Source of the DNA: Aquisphaera giovannonii | Lineage (GTDB): Bacteria > Planctomycetota > Planctomycetia > Isosphaerales > Isosphaeraceae | Assembly (NCBI RefSeq): GCF_008087625.1 | Contig: NZ_CP042997.1 | Location: forward strand, 7,440,001 to 7,504,000 | DNA length: 64,000 nucleotides | Reading direction: 5' to 3' | In this document: positions 17,321-27,165 of the stretch, in pieces | How positions within the stretch are numbered: position 1 is the stretch's first letter | Layout: the number at the start of each line of letters is the position of its first letter | The notes under the pieces: generated by a model | The model's database searches: none | The model's input: only the letters and a program-made list of their open reading frames with translations | Told to the model about the DNA's origin: nothing | Translations under genes and position numbers: made by a program

Positions 17321-19021
17321 ATGAAGCTGACCCTCGCCTACCGCGGCCAGAGCCGCGTCGCGACGAGCCCGGCAGGCCTGGCCGTGGCCCTCGCCCCCAA
17401 CCTCCGCCGCGATCGGGTGAGCTTCGACGCGAACCTCCGCGAGCCGGTCCTGTTCCGCGAGTACGCCGGGGCCCTGCACGACGTGGTCGTCAGCGATCTC
17501 CGCTACAAGCCCCGCGACAAAGCGGCCTACCGGGGTTTCGCCGCGGAGCGGGCACGTCGCGAGGCTTCCATTCGGCAGTCCGCGATCAAGCAGGCCAGGT
17601 CCGCGATCGAGGGCAACCTCCCCGAGCTGCTGGAGCCCATGCCGCCCGGCCTGGAGAGGCGGTTCCAGGGCCTTCGCGCGAAATACTGGAAGGCCCGGCA
17701 GCAATACTCCGACTACCTTTGCGCCCACGATCCGGAGCTCTGGCGGCTGCTCGTACCTTGCGACCCGGTCGTCACGGTGGCCGACGATTGCCTCTTCTTC
17801 GAGGGCTTCTCCGCGGACGAGAGCAGTTATGGCTGCCTGACGATCGACCGCCACGCGTTCGCCGACGAGCGCGACGTGGCGCGCGGCACGACGAACGTCG
17901 ATTACTCCTCGTCGCTCTACGAGCATTTCAATGCGATGCGGAGCTATCGCCAGACTCGGTTCCTCGTCGATCCGACGGGGTTCGAGGTCAGGAACGAAGG
18001 TGCCGCGGATTACCGCGAGGAAAAAATCGACCTGCCGCCGAGCTGGCTCCGGGGCTTCCTCCAGTTGCAGTCGGCGATGACACTCCCCTCGCGGCGTGTC
18101 CCTATCGGGCGGGAAGGGCTCTATAACATCCTCGCGTACCTGAAGCGTCACCACGCCTCCAAAAGCCCGCGGGCCCTCCGCTTCGAGCTGGAGCCCGGCC
18201 GGCCCCCGGCCGTGACGTTGGAGCCCTGGATGATCCGCGTCCAGGCCGGCGCGACCCCGTACGAAGGCCTCAACGCGGAGACGATCCGCGTGTGGGGCCG
18301 GGACCGGTTGCGGCTCCTCGCCCGGCTCTTGCCGGTGATGGACGCCGCCGAGGTCCACCTGCTCGGAACCGGCCTGCCCAGCTTCTGGAGCCTCCGCGCC
18401 GGGCCGCTCCGTTTCGTGCTTGGGCTATCCGGATGGACGGCCAACGACTGGTCGGGTGGCTCGGCGATCGACCAGATCGCGCCGCCGGTCGAGCCCAGGT
18501 CCGAGACGATCATTGGCCTGGCCAGGGCTTTCCAGTTGGAGCCGGCCGTTTCGCTGGACCGACTGCGGCAGCTCACCGGGGCGTCGGCCGGCGAAGTCGT
18601 CGCGGGACTGAATCGGCTCGCCATGCTCGGTCAGGTGATGCACGACCTGACGGCAAAAGTCTATCGATGGCGGCAGGTCATGCCGGTGACCCTCTCGGCC
18701 GAGGTCGTCGGGCCCGAGCATCCGGAGACCGAGGCGGCCCGACAGTTCGTGGCCGGGAGGCTGGTGAAGCTGAAGCGGAATGAATTACGTGGCGACGGGC
18801 TGCGCGTCCTGGAGGGCAAGGCTCCGGGCGCGGAGTGTTCCCTCGTCCTCGACCTCGACGGGAAGATCCTGCGCGGGAAATGCTCCTGCTCATATTTCTT
18901 CACCGGCGGCCTGAGGCGCGGGCCTTGCCGCCATCTCCAGGCCCTCCGCGCGGCCGCGACGGCCGCTTCATCGCCGAGGACTACGAACGACGCCTGGCTC
19001 GCCGCCCTCGGGGAGCGCTGA
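17321..19021 (+). CDS. SWIM zinc-finger protein of the retron-type system
   Basis: A 566-residue protein ending in a SWIM zinc finger, Cys521-x-Cys523-x12-Cys536-x-His538 (GKCSCS...PCRH). SWIM domains bind zinc and are used for nucleic-acid or protein contacts. Before it, about residues 400-450 (PPVEPRSETIIGLAR, RLRQLTGASAGEVVAGLNRLAMLGQV) resemble a winged helix, so the C-terminus reads as WH-SWIM. The first about 380 residues match nothing I know. The start is ATG 17321, with the candidate ncRNA directly upstream. The RT gene begins 7 bases after its stop, so the two are almost certainly co-translated. Confidence 0.82.
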   Translation: MKLTLAYRGQSRVATSPAGLAVALAPNLRRDRVSFDANLREPVLFREYAGALHDVVVSDLRYKPRDKAAYRGFAAERARREASIRQSAIKQARSAIEGNLPELLEPMPPGLERRFQGLRAKYWKARQQYSDYLCAHDPELWRLLVPCDPVVTVADDCLFFEGFSADESSYGCLTIDRHAFADERDVARGTTNVDYSSSLYEHFNAMRSYRQTRFLVDPTGFEVRNEGAADYREEKIDLPPSWLRGFLQLQSAMTLPSRRVPIGREGLYNILAYLKRHHASKSPRALRFELEPGRPPAVTLEPWMIRVQAGATPYEGLNAETIRVWGRDRLRLLARLLPVMDAAEVHLLGTGLPSFWSLRAGPLRFVLGLSGWTANDWSGGSAIDQIAPPVEPRSETIIGLARAFQLEPAVSLDRLRQLTGASAGEVVAGLNRLAMLGQVMHDLTAKVYRWRQVMPVTLSAEVVGPEHPETEAARQFVAGRLVKLKRNELRGDGLRVLEGKAPGAECSLVLDLDGKILRGKCSCSYFFTGGLRRGPCRHLQALRAAATAASSPRTTNDAWLAALGER

Positions 19022-19028
19022 GGATTCC

Positions 19029-20639
19029 ATGAACGTCTTCCGCCGCCTGTTCGGCTGGCTGCTCGGCCGCAGATTGAAGCCCGCGCCGTCGTTGCCGGCC
19101 TCACGCCCCGCCGCGCCTGGTTCGCCGCAATCGCCCATGACCGTCGCACCGACCCCGGCCGAGGTGGTCGCGAAGAAAGGCCGCTCATATGGCCTGGACG
19201 CGGGCGATTACCTGCCGATCAGTCGCGAGGAGATCAAGGAAGCCGCGAGAGGGCGTTCGCTGTTCGCTAACGCCTGGTTCGGCCGTCGCGACCGCATCCC
19301 TCCCGCGGACGACCCGCGTACGGCCACGATCGACCGGGCGATGGCCACGCAGGGCTTCCTCTCCCCGGAGGAACTCGCCGAGATCCACGCCGTCGGCGAG
19401 GAGATGGAGCGACTCCGACCGACCGCCGAACACGTCGGCCACCAGGCCGCCCTCGCCGGCGTGGCGGCGGTCGAGGCCGATCGCGCCGAGCGGGCGCGAA
19501 TCAAGGCTCAGAGAAAGGCTGAAGCCGCGGAACGCAAGCGGCTCCGCGCCGAGGCGATCGCCCTGCGAAGGCGAGAGGATATCGTGTTCCTGGGCCGCAA
19601 GGTCTCCGCCCGGCTCGGCGAGCGGGCCAGTCGAGTGGACGACCTCCAGCGAGCCGGGCTGCCCGTTTTGTCCACACCGGCCGAGCTGGCCCTCGCCATG
19701 CGCGTCTCGATCCCTCGGCTGCGATGGCTCGCCTTCCACGCCGAGGTCGCGACGCGGGTCCACTACGTGCAATTCCGCGTCCCCAAGAAGTCCGGCGGCG
19801 AGCGGGTCCTCAGCGCTCCGCGTTCATCGCTCCGCCGAGTGCAGCGGTGGATCCTCGACCAGGTCTTGAAGAACATCCCCGCCGGGCCGCACGCGCACGG
19901 CTTCGTCGCCGGGCGGAGCATCCTGACCAATGCTACGCCCCACGCCGGCAAGGCCGTGGTGGTGAACCTGGACCTGGAAGATTTCTTCCCGAGCATCGGC
20001 TTCCCACGCGTGCGGAAGGTTTTCGAGCAAGCCGGCTACTCCGGAGCCGTCTCGACGATCCTCGCCCTGCTCTGCACCGAATGCCCGCGGAAGACCGTGA
20101 CCTACCAAGGCGAGACCCTCCACGTCGCAACCGGCCCGCGCGGCCTCCCGCAGGGCGCCTGCACGAGCCCGGTACTGTCCAATCATGTCGCGATCCGGCT
20201 CGACCGCCGCCTCGCTGGCGTGGCGACGAAGCTGGGATTCGCCTACACGCGATACGCGGACGACCTGACGTTCTCCGGCCCGTCCGAGGTGGACGCGAAG
20301 GTCGGCTACCTGCTGGCGAAAGTCCGGCACATCGCGCAGGAAGAGGGTTTCGCGATCAACGCGAAGAAGACCCGCGTCCTGCGCCGCAACGCGCGTCAGG
20401 AAGTGACCGGCCTCGTCGTCAACGACCGCCCCGGCGTCCGCCGCGACGAGATCCGCCGCCTCCGCGCCATCCTCCACCGGGCCCGCACGGAAGGTCTCGC
20501 CAGCCAGAACCGCGAGGGCCGTCCCGACTTCCGGGCCTGGCTCCTCGGCAAGATTGCGTTCGTCCGCATGGCCCGGCCCGAGGTCGGCGAACGCCTCCTC
20601 GCCGAGTTCCACGAGATCGATCGCGGCAGATCCGCGTGA
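19029..20639 (+). CDS. Retron-type reverse transcriptase
   Basis: A 536-residue reverse transcriptase. RT blocks in order: PKKSGGERVL (motif 1), LDLEDFFPSI (motif A), LPQGACTSP (motif B) and YTRYADDLTFSG (catalytic YADD at about 409-412). The retron-specific motifs are both present: NAxxH as NATPH (301-305) and VTG (459-461). No maturase, endonuclease or protease domain is attached. A 200-residue basic, Ala/Arg-rich N-terminal extension is unusual for a retron RT of typically 300-400 residues. It would make msDNA from the adjacent ncRNA. Retrons of known function are anti-phage toxin-antitoxin systems, so defence is the likely role. The WD40 kinase is convergent 17 bases downstream. Confidence 0.92.
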   Translation: MNVFRRLFGWLLGRRLKPAPSLPASRPAAPGSPQSPMTVAPTPAEVVAKKGRSYGLDAGDYLPISREEIKEAARGRSLFANAWFGRRDRIPPADDPRTATIDRAMATQGFLSPEELAEIHAVGEEMERLRPTAEHVGHQAALAGVAAVEADRAERARIKAQRKAEAAERKRLRAEAIALRRREDIVFLGRKVSARLGERASRVDDLQRAGLPVLSTPAELALAMRVSIPRLRWLAFHAEVATRVHYVQFRVPKKSGGERVLSAPRSSLRRVQRWILDQVLKNIPAGPHAHGFVAGRSILTNATPHAGKAVVVNLDLEDFFPSIGFPRVRKVFEQAGYSGAVSTILALLCTECPRKTVTYQGETLHVATGPRGLPQGACTSPVLSNHVAIRLDRRLAGVATKLGFAYTRYADDLTFSGPSEVDAKVGYLLAKVRHIAQEEGFAINAKKTRVLRRNARQEVTGLVVNDRPGVRRDEIRRLRAILHRARTEGLASQNREGRPDFRAWLLGKIAFVRMARPEVGERLLAEFHEIDRGRSA

Positions 20640-20656
20640 TCGTCGCCCTCCGGGCC

Positions 20657-23600
20657 CTATTCCGCCGATCCCGCACCCAGGCGACCTTGGCCAGCTCGCC
20701 ACAATCGGACCCGCCCGTCGTGCGAGCACGCGGCCAGGGACGACCCGTCCGGCGCGAACGCAACGGCGTTGACCCGGGCCTTCTGCCCGTCCAAAACCAG
20801 CATCTCCTGGCCCGTCGCCGCGTCCCAGACGCGGATCACGCCGGATCGGCCGCAGCTTGCGATGGAGCGGCCGTCGTGCGAATAGGCCAGGTTCAGCAGC
20901 AGGTCACGCGTAGGGCGGAACGTCACCCGGGCCGCCAGCGTTTCGGTGTCGCGGACCGTGACCGCCCCAGCCTCGTCGGCGATCGCCACGAATCTCCCGT
21001 CGGGTGAGACGGCGAGGCCCGCGAACGAGAAAGCCCCCCTCGCGGTGGCCAGGACGGACCCCGACTCGATGTCCCAGAGATGAGCGAGCCGGTCATTGCC
21101 GGTGGAGATCAGCCTCCGGCCGTCGGGCGTGAACGCAACCGATCGGACCGTGTCCGAATGGCCCGGCAACTCGCGGACACGGGCCCCGGTCCCCGGGTCG
21201 AACAGCCGAATCGTCCAATCGCGGCCCTTCTCCGCCGACAGGCCGCCCGCCGCGGCGACCGTCCTCCCGTCGGGTGAGAAGGCGACCGAACGGAGCCGAT
21301 CGGGGTGCCCATCGATGGCCTTGACCAGCCGACCGGTCGCGGCGTCCCAGATCCGCAGATTGCCCGCCGAAGCGAGGTGGCCGGTGGCGACTTGCCGACC
21401 ATCCGGCGAGAAGGCGATCGAGCTGACCGTCCCCTCTCCGCCATGCCATCCGAGCACCTCGCGCCCAGTTTCGGGTTCCCAAAGCTTGATCGTCCTTCGT
21501 TCGTCCGTGTCGTTGCTGCCGGTGGCCAGGAGTCGGCCGTCCGGAGAGTAGGCCGCGGCCCAGGCCTCGTCCGCGTGGCCGGCGGGCTGGGGCGATTCCG
21601 GCTCGGGCTCGAAGTTCCAGATCCGGGGAGCCATCCCGACCCCCGCCAGCATGGACCGATCGCCGGGCAGGAAGACGCAACGACTCGGGGTGTCCTCCCC
21701 CCAGCAAGGCAGTTCGCCCTTAAGGGCCCCGGTTTCCACGTCCCATACGCGAGTCGGCAACCGGGCCTCGTTCCGGCCTCGCGGGTAGGTGACCAGCAGC
21801 CCGCCACCCGTCGAGAATGTCAACTGGACCGGTCCCCGTCTCGCCCCAGGGGCATGCGGCTCCAGGGACCTCCTCCGGCCGTCGCGGAGATCCCACACGT
21901 GGACGACTTCCCCGGCCGTCACGGCCGCGAGCCGCTCACACGTCGGGTCGAATGCGAGCCCGTGGAGCGGCTCCGCGAACGCGAGCCGTGACGGTTCTCG
22001 GGCCTCGAGGGCCCCTCGAAGCAAGATTCCCGTGCCGTCCACGGACGTGGCCAGAATCCGGCCATCTGCGGAGAGGACATGCTCGTGACCGTGGACGGCA
22101 TCGGCGTACTCTCGGACCATCGTGCCGGTCTCTGCCTCGCGGATCTTCAGCCGGCCACCCTCGACGGTCGCCATGCATGCCGCGTCCGACGCACCGACGA
22201 ATCCCGCCAGGCCGTCCATGCTGACGAGCGGCGGGGCCGCTGCCAGTCCCGGCTCCAACTTCCAGATCCGGACGGAGACCCGGTCGTGATCATCGACCCA
22301 TTCCAGGGCGATCAGCCGATCCCCAGCCAGCAGGCGGACCCAGTCGCGCACCCGGTCGGCCGGCGGGGCGTCGGGCACGTGCCGTGTGGCGAACGGTCCC
22401 CCGGTGCTCGCGTCCCAGACGGCTATCTCGGGTCTCGCCCCGACTTCATCACGCCATCGTGTCGCCACGAGAAGACGGCCATCCGACGAGATCCGGGGCC
22501 CACGGTTCCGATATCCCAGCTCCTCGATCCGGAATCGGAGACGGCGGGCCGGTATGTCCCAGACGGTGATCGAGCCGGGGCCGTGGTGTGACGCCGCGGT
22601 CCGCCCGTCGAGGCTGGCGGATAGGAGAAGGTTCTCGCCGTCGCCGTCCGGCAGGTGCAGGAGCTCGCGGGTCGCCAGGTGGTCGAGCAGGCGGAAGGCG
22701 AATTCGGCCGAGGCGCCGTAACCGCTGCCCGGCCCGATCTCGTCGAGGAGATCCTGGGCGGTCTCGAAGTCGCGGGCCTCGACGGCCTGCTGGGCCAGGC
22801 GCAGCTGGGCCGCCACGTAATGGCGGTCGGCCAGGTAGCGATGGCGTTCGGCCGCCTCCGCGTTGCGGTCGGCCCGTTCCACCTCGGCCCGGAGCACGGT
22901 CGTATAGCGGAGCCCGGCGAGCCCGACGCCCGCCAACGCCAGGGCGAGCCCGCCGGCCGCCGCCGCCGTCATCGCGCGATGCCTCCAGAGCCACCGGCTG
23001 ACCCGCTCGGCGAGCCCGGGGCGTCGGGCCAGGATCGGCCGACCTTCGAGGAATCTGCCGAGGTCGTCGGCGAGCTCGGCGGCCGTCGCGTAGCGATGCT
23101 CAGGGGCCTTTTCCATGGCCTTCAGGATGATCGTCTCCAGGTCGGCCGGGATCGTGGCGTCGATCCGCGACGGCCGCACGGGCTGCTCATGCGCGATCCG
23201 CCGCAGCAGTTCGACCCGGTCGGTGCCGGGGAAGGCCGGGCGGAGCGTCAGTAACTCGTAGAACGTCACTCCCAGCGAGTAGATGTCCGCCCGCCCGTCC
23301 AGCGGGGCCCGCCGGCCGAGGGCCTGCTCAGGGCTCATGTAGCGGGGGGTGCCCGGCGCCTCCCCCGTGGCTGTCAGGTCCAGCCCGCCGCGGAACCGGG
23401 CGAGGCCGAAGTCGGCGACCCAGAGCGTGCCGCCGTCGTCCACGATCAGGTTCGAGGGCTTGATGTCGCGGTGCAGGATGTCCGCGGCATGCGCGTGGTC
23501 CAGGGCCTCGGCCGCCTGCTTCGCGAGGCGTGCGGCCTCGCGGACGAACCCGGGGCCACGAGCCGAGAGCGGCAGAGCCTCGGGCCGCGGGGTCGCCGGC

Positions 23601-24127
23601 AAGAGCTCCGTCTCGTCGGGATCGTCTCGCCGCAGCGAGCGGATCACGCGGGCCAGGTCCCTCCCGTCGATGAACCGCATGGCGTAATAGTGGCTACCTT
23701 CGGCGGAGCCGGTTGCGAAGACCGGGACGATGTTCGGATGGTTGAGGCTGGCCGCGGCCTGCGACTCCACCCGGAACCGGCGAAGTTGACGGTCGTCGAG
23801 CGCCGCGGCCTGCGGCAGGACCTTGAGCGCGACGCGGCGGCCGAGGGACTCCTGGATCGCCTCGTAGACCACGCCCATCCCGCCCCGGCTCACTTCGCGA
23901 ACCAGGCGGAAGTCGCCCAGGCGCCCGATCGCCGGCGGAATGCTCTCCGGCGCCGGGAGCCCGGACATCAGGCGCAGGGTGGGCAAGAGCCCGCGCAAGG
24001 CTTCCTCCTGCCCGGGGAAGTCCTCGGGACGGACCTCGTGCCCTCGACGCAGGCGGTCGCAGACCTCGAGCGCCACCTCGGCCCGCTCCAGCTCGCGAAG
24101 GTCGAAGTCCGGCTCCCGGTCGCTCAC
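20657..24127 (-). CDS. Ser/Thr protein kinase with transmembrane helix and WD40 repeats
   Basis: A 1,156-residue membrane kinase. The Hanks-type domain (about 70-360) has the Gly-rich loop SRGGMGVV (80-87), Lys102, HRDIKPSN (219-226), DFG (239-241) and APGTPRYMSPEQ. One transmembrane helix lies at about 387-408, followed by a coiled stretch and then WD40-like repeats from about 490 to the end (SPDGRLLATGS, GHSDTVRSVAFTPDGR and relatives). WD40 propellers usually bind proteins, so this part probably senses or scaffolds outside the membrane. It starts with GTG overlapping the ECF sigma stop by 4 bases (GTGA), so kinase and sigma factor are coupled. Such kinase-ECF pairs are common in planctomycetes. 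Confidence 0.94.
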   Translation of the reverse strand: MSDREPDFDLRELERAEVALEVCDRLRRGHEVRPEDFPGQEEALRGLLPTLRLMSGLPAPESIPPAIGRLGDFRLVREVSRGGMGVVYEAIQESLGRRVALKVLPQAAALDDRQLRRFRVESQAAASLNHPNIVPVFATGSAEGSHYYAMRFIDGRDLARVIRSLRRDDPDETELLPATPRPEALPLSARGPGFVREAARLAKQAAEALDHAHAADILHRDIKPSNLIVDDGGTLWVADFGLARFRGGLDLTATGEAPGTPRYMSPEQALGRRAPLDGRADIYSLGVTFYELLTLRPAFPGTDRVELLRRIAHEQPVRPSRIDATIPADLETIILKAMEKAPEHRYATAAELADDLGRFLEGRPILARRPGLAERVSRWLWRHRAMTAAAAGGLALALAGVGLAGLRYTTVLRAEVERADRNAEAAERHRYLADRHYVAAQLRLAQQAVEARDFETAQDLLDEIGPGSGYGASAEFAFRLLDHLATRELLHLPDGDGENLLLSASLDGRTAASHHGPGSITVWDIPARRLRFRIEELGYRNRGPRISSDGRLLVATRWRDEVGARPEIAVWDASTGGPFATRHVPDAPPADRVRDWVRLLAGDRLIALEWVDDHDRVSVRIWKLEPGLAAAPPLVSMDGLAGFVGASDAACMATVEGGRLKIREAETGTMVREYADAVHGHEHVLSADGRILATSVDGTGILLRGALEAREPSRLAFAEPLHGLAFDPTCERLAAVTAGEVVHVWDLRDGRRRSLEPHAPGARRGPVQLTFSTGGGLLVTYPRGRNEARLPTRVWDVETGALKGELPCWGEDTPSRCVFLPGDRSMLAGVGMAPRIWNFEPEPESPQPAGHADEAWAAAYSPDGRLLATGSNDTDERRTIKLWEPETGREVLGWHGGEGTVSSIAFSPDGRQVATGHLASAGNLRIWDAATGRLVKAIDGHPDRLRSVAFSPDGRTVAAAGGLSAEKGRDWTIRLFDPGTGARVRELPGHSDTVRSVAFTPDGRRLISTGNDRLAHLWDIESGSVLATARGAFSFAGLAVSPDGRFVAIADEAGAVTVRDTETLAARVTFRPTRDLLLNLAYSHDGRSIASCGRSGVIRVWDAATGQEMLVLDGQKARVNAVAFAPDGSSLAACSHDGRVRLWRAGQGRLGAGSAE

Positions 24128-24756
24128 GAGGAGGATCCCGGGGAGTACCGCTCCAGGACCTCCCGGATCCGCTCGATGGCCCTCAGGTGCCTCATCTTCA
24201 CGGCACTCTCCGAGATGTCCAGGATGGCGGCGATCTCCCCGACGGAGAGGTCCTCGATGTGCCGCATGACGAGGACCTCTCGGTCACGCGGCGCCAGCTC
24301 AGCCAGGGCGGAACGAACGCGGCGATGCTGCTCCTCGCGGACCATGGCCATACCCGGCGTCGTGTCCGCGGCCACCAGCCGGTCGGCGAGCAGCCAGGAG
24401 GACGCGTCGGCCTCCGCGCATTCCTCCCGGGCCACGTCCCGCCCCTGCCTGCGATGCAAGCGGTGCACGTCGGCGAGACGGTCCGCCGTCAGGCGATGGA
24501 GCCACGGGTAGAAGGCCAGCGGCCGATTGCGCTCGTAGTCCGCCAGCTTCCGCGCCGCGTCGAACATCGCCTCCTGGACCACGTCCGAAGCGTCCACCCG
24601 CGCGGCCACCCTGGAATCCAGCCGGAGCGCCACCATCCGCCTCAGCCTCCCCCGGTGCATCTCCAGCAGGCACCGAAGCGCCCCCTGGTCCCCGCCCGCG
24701 GCCGCGACCAGCAGACGCTCCGACTCGGCCGGGTCGTTGGGCGTCGTCGATTCCAT
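24124..24756 (-). CDS. ECF-family RNA polymerase sigma factor
   Basis: A 210-residue ECF sigma factor. Region 2 includes RVDASDVVQEAMFDAARKLADY (about 52-75) with PFYPWLHR-type residues for -10 recognition. Region 4 is LAELAPRDREVLVMRHIEDLSVGEIAAIL with a helix-turn-helix that reads the -35. I start at ATG 24756 (AGGGTGG site upstream); an in-frame ATG 21 codons earlier adds an unlikely leader. The gene is directly upstream of and overlaps the WD40 kinase. No anti-sigma gene follows, so the kinase may control the factor, by analogy with planctomycete ECF groups linked to kinases. Confidence 0.92.
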   Translation of the reverse strand: MESTTPNDPAESERLLVAAAGGDQGALRCLLEMHRGRLRRMVALRLDSRVAARVDASDVVQEAMFDAARKLADYERNRPLAFYPWLHRLTADRLADVHRLHRRQGRDVAREECAEADASSWLLADRLVAADTTPGMAMVREEQHRRVRSALAELAPRDREVLVMRHIEDLSVGEIAAILDISESAVKMRHLRAIERIREVLERYSPGSSS

Positions 24757-25301
24757 CGGCCACCCTGTCACCTGCATATCCCGCCGTTGAGCCAACGCCG
24801 TCACAGGGAATCTTGACATAGCACGAATCTGAAAACCAGGTCGATGCTTGAAGGCCGCGAGAGTTGGCTGTCCTGGCCCACGAGCAGCCCGCGACGTCGA
24901 GGTGACGCCTCGCGTTCAGGGACTCGTGTCCCGGCCCCATCCGGTTCCCGATGGGGTCGTCATGCATCAGTCGAAGGGAGATCGTTGGCTGCCCGGCGGA
25001 AGGACGACGCTCCCAACCGCCTCGCCCGGCATCCCCGCCGCCCGGACGGAACTGCAGCGTGACGGGCCCGTTCGATACATCCCCTTGTGCTGCAAGCAGA
25101 AACTGCATCTCTTCGGCATCGGCCCGGATCCGCGACACTCGACCCGAGCAAGGGATTTCGAGGCGAATCCGGCCGCACCGTGTCCCTCGCGAGGATGGAC
25201 CAAAAACCACGTCGGGCGTCGGGTGTATTAACCTCCGGTTGCGGGCGGGAAACGTAAGCTGATAGATTTGTGTTCTTCGATGTCCCGAAGGAATTGTCCA
25301 T
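24757..25301. other. Intergenic region between divergent ECF sigma gene and hisI
   Basis: About 545 bases with no credible gene. On the minus strand TGCTATGTC (24815-24823) resembles an extended -10 for the sigma gene. On the plus strand TTGCGG and TAGATT, 18 bases apart around 25239-25268, could serve hisI. Both are weak. Confidence 0.3.
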
Positions 25302-25787
25302 TTGTCCACACCGAAAGAACCCAACGTGGCCTCCGACGTGGAAACCCTGCCATTCCTCTCCACCCTGCGATGGGACGCGGACGGGCTCATCCCGGCCATC
25401 GTCTGCGACGCTCGCACCGGGGAAGTCCTTATGATGGCCTGGATGAACGAAGACGCGTTGCGCAAGACGGTCGAACTCGGCGTCACGCATTTCTATTCCC
25501 GATCCAGGAAGGCCCTCTGGCGGAAAGGCGAGACCTCCGGTCACTCCCAGGCCGTGGAGTCCATCCGCGTCGACTGCGACGCCGACGTGCTGCTGGTCAC
25601 GGTCCGCCAGGCCGGGGCGGCCTGCCACGAGGGCTACCGGACCTGCTTCTTCCGCGTCGTCAACGGCCGCGGCGAGCTGGATGTCACTGAGGCACCCGTC
25701 TTCGACGCCGCTGAAGTTTACGGCGAGGCGGCCGTCGCACGCGGCCACGCCCTGCCGGGGTCCGAGCAGGGCCGCCCCTCGGCGTGA
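25302..25787 (+). CDS. hisI: Phosphoribosyl-AMP cyclohydrolase (HisI)
   Basis: Opens the adenine ring of phosphoribosyl-AMP, the third step of histidine synthesis. The 161-residue product contains [29 protein letters not shown] and the metal-binding VDCDAD...[13 protein letters not shown] with the conserved Cys residues that bind zinc. It is a stand-alone cyclohydrolase without the HisE pyrophosphatase domain. The C-terminal about 30 residues are a non-conserved tail. The start is TTG at 25302, supported by GAAGGAA 8 bases upstream; a GTG at 25326 is the alternative. No other his gene is nearby. Confidence 0.95.
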   Translation: MSTPKEPNVASDVETLPFLSTLRWDADGLIPAIVCDARTGEVLMMAWMNEDALRKTVELGVTHFYSRSRKALWRKGETSGHSQAVESIRVDCDADVLLVTVRQAGAACHEGYRTCFFRVVNGRGELDVTEAPVFDAAEVYGEAAVARGHALPGSEQGRPSA

Positions 25788-25901
25788 AGGCCGAGGAGAC
25801 TATACCAGGCGATGGCGGCACGATCTTTCGCAGCGGGCCGAGACCGGCCGTCGGCCGGCCGCCCCGTCCCCCGATGACATCCACCCCACGAGGAGATACC
25901 G

Positions 25902-27059
25902 ATGCGTAAGCCCCGACTCATGACCCCCGGGCCGGCGATGGTCCCCGAGGACGTGCTCCTGGAGCTGGCCCGGCCGGTGATCCACCACCGCTCGGCCGAG
26001 GCCAAGGACGTGATCGTCGAGGTGACGGCGGGCCTGAAGGAAGTCTTCTGCACCAAGAACGACGTCATGATCCTGACCTCCTCCGGCACGGGAGCCATGG
26101 AGGCGACCGCGGTGAACACCGTCCCTCCGGGCGGGAAGGCGCTGGTGCTCAACGCCGGCTACTTCGCGGCGCGCTGGGCGAGCATCTGCAAGGCCTACGG
26201 CATCAACGCGGTCACCCTGGACACCGAGTGGGGGCAGCCGGTCGACCCGGACGCGGTGGCGAACGCACTCCGCCAGAACCCGGACACGGCCTGCGTGATG
26301 GGTACCCTGAGCGAGACGTCCACCGGCACCGGCCACCCCGTCGAGGCCATCGGCCGCGTGGTCGCCGACAGCCCGGCCGTCTTCGCCGTGGACGGCATCT
26401 CCGGCGTGGGCGCGATGGAATGCCGGACCGACGAGTGGGGAATCGACCTCCTGTGCGTCGGCTCACAGAAGGCGCTCATGCTGCCCCCGGGCCTTGCGTT
26501 CGTCGCCGTCAGCCCGAAGGCCTGGGAGAAGATCGACGCCTTCAACGCCCACAGCTTTTATTTCAACCTGAAGGCCGCGCGGAAGAAGGCGGCGGACTTC
26601 GACACGCCGTACACGCCGGCCCACACGCTGATCCTGGCGCTCCGCGCCGCGCTCCGGCGGCTCCGCGAGGAGGGCATGGAGGCGGTCTGGGAGCGCCATC
26701 GCAGGATGAGCGAGGCCTGCCAGGCCGGCGTCGTCGCGCTCGGGCTGGAGCTGTTCAGCAGCCGGCCCGCGGAGGGGCTGACCGCGTTCCGCGTCCCGGC
26801 CGGGATGAAGGACTCGGACATCCGCAACAAGCTGGCCGAGCGGTTCGGCATCACAACGGTGGGCGGCCAGGACAAGCTCAAGGGGAAGATCGTCCGCATC
26901 GGACACATGGGCTACACCGACGAGATGGACGTGATCGGGACGCTGGCCGCGCTGGAGATGACCCTCGCCGAGCTCGGCCGGGACGTCGAGCCCGGCCGAG
27001 CCGTCACCGCCGCCCAGCAGGTCCTCATCGGGGCTCGGTCCGCCGCGGGCGTGGGATGA
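25902..27059 (+). CDS. Class V aminotransferase (alanine-glyoxylate/serine-pyruvate type)
   Basis: A 385-residue PLP-dependent aminotransferase. MTPGPAMVPE at the N-terminus, SSGTGAMEA (phosphate-binding), VDGISGVGAMECRTDEWGIDL and the Schiff-base Lys190 in VGSQKALMLPPG are typical of the AGXT/SPT branch of class V. It is followed 106 bases later by serA on the same strand, and no serC-like gene is nearby. In several lineages an aminotransferase of this type next to serA supplies the phosphoserine aminotransferase step, so that is my preferred role; alanine-glyoxylate or serine-glyoxylate transamination is the alternative. ATG 25902 has an AGGAGA site. Confidence 0.9.
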   Translation: MRKPRLMTPGPAMVPEDVLLELARPVIHHRSAEAKDVIVEVTAGLKEVFCTKNDVMILTSSGTGAMEATAVNTVPPGGKALVLNAGYFAARWASICKAYGINAVTLDTEWGQPVDPDAVANALRQNPDTACVMGTLSETSTGTGHPVEAIGRVVADSPAVFAVDGISGVGAMECRTDEWGIDLLCVGSQKALMLPPGLAFVAVSPKAWEKIDAFNAHSFYFNLKAARKKAADFDTPYTPAHTLILALRAALRRLREEGMEAVWERHRRMSEACQAGVVALGLELFSSRPAEGLTAFRVPAGMKDSDIRNKLAERFGITTVGGQDKLKGKIVRIGHMGYTDEMDVIGTLAALEMTLAELGRDVEPGRAVTAAQQVLIGARSAAGVG

Positions 27060-27165
27060 ACCCGGGCCGGCTCGAGCCGTGTACGGCCCCGCGGCGCCGG
27101 GTGCCCGGCGCCGCCTCTCCGGGGCGGGTGGAATGGGAAGCGAACAGCAAGAGGGAGCCTCGATC

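Noticed and set aside
19029-20639. RT as part of a diversity-generating retroelement or group II intron
   Set aside because: No template/variable repeat pair, accessory Avd gene, maturase domain or intron RNA features were seen, while both retron motifs (NAxxH, VTG) are present.
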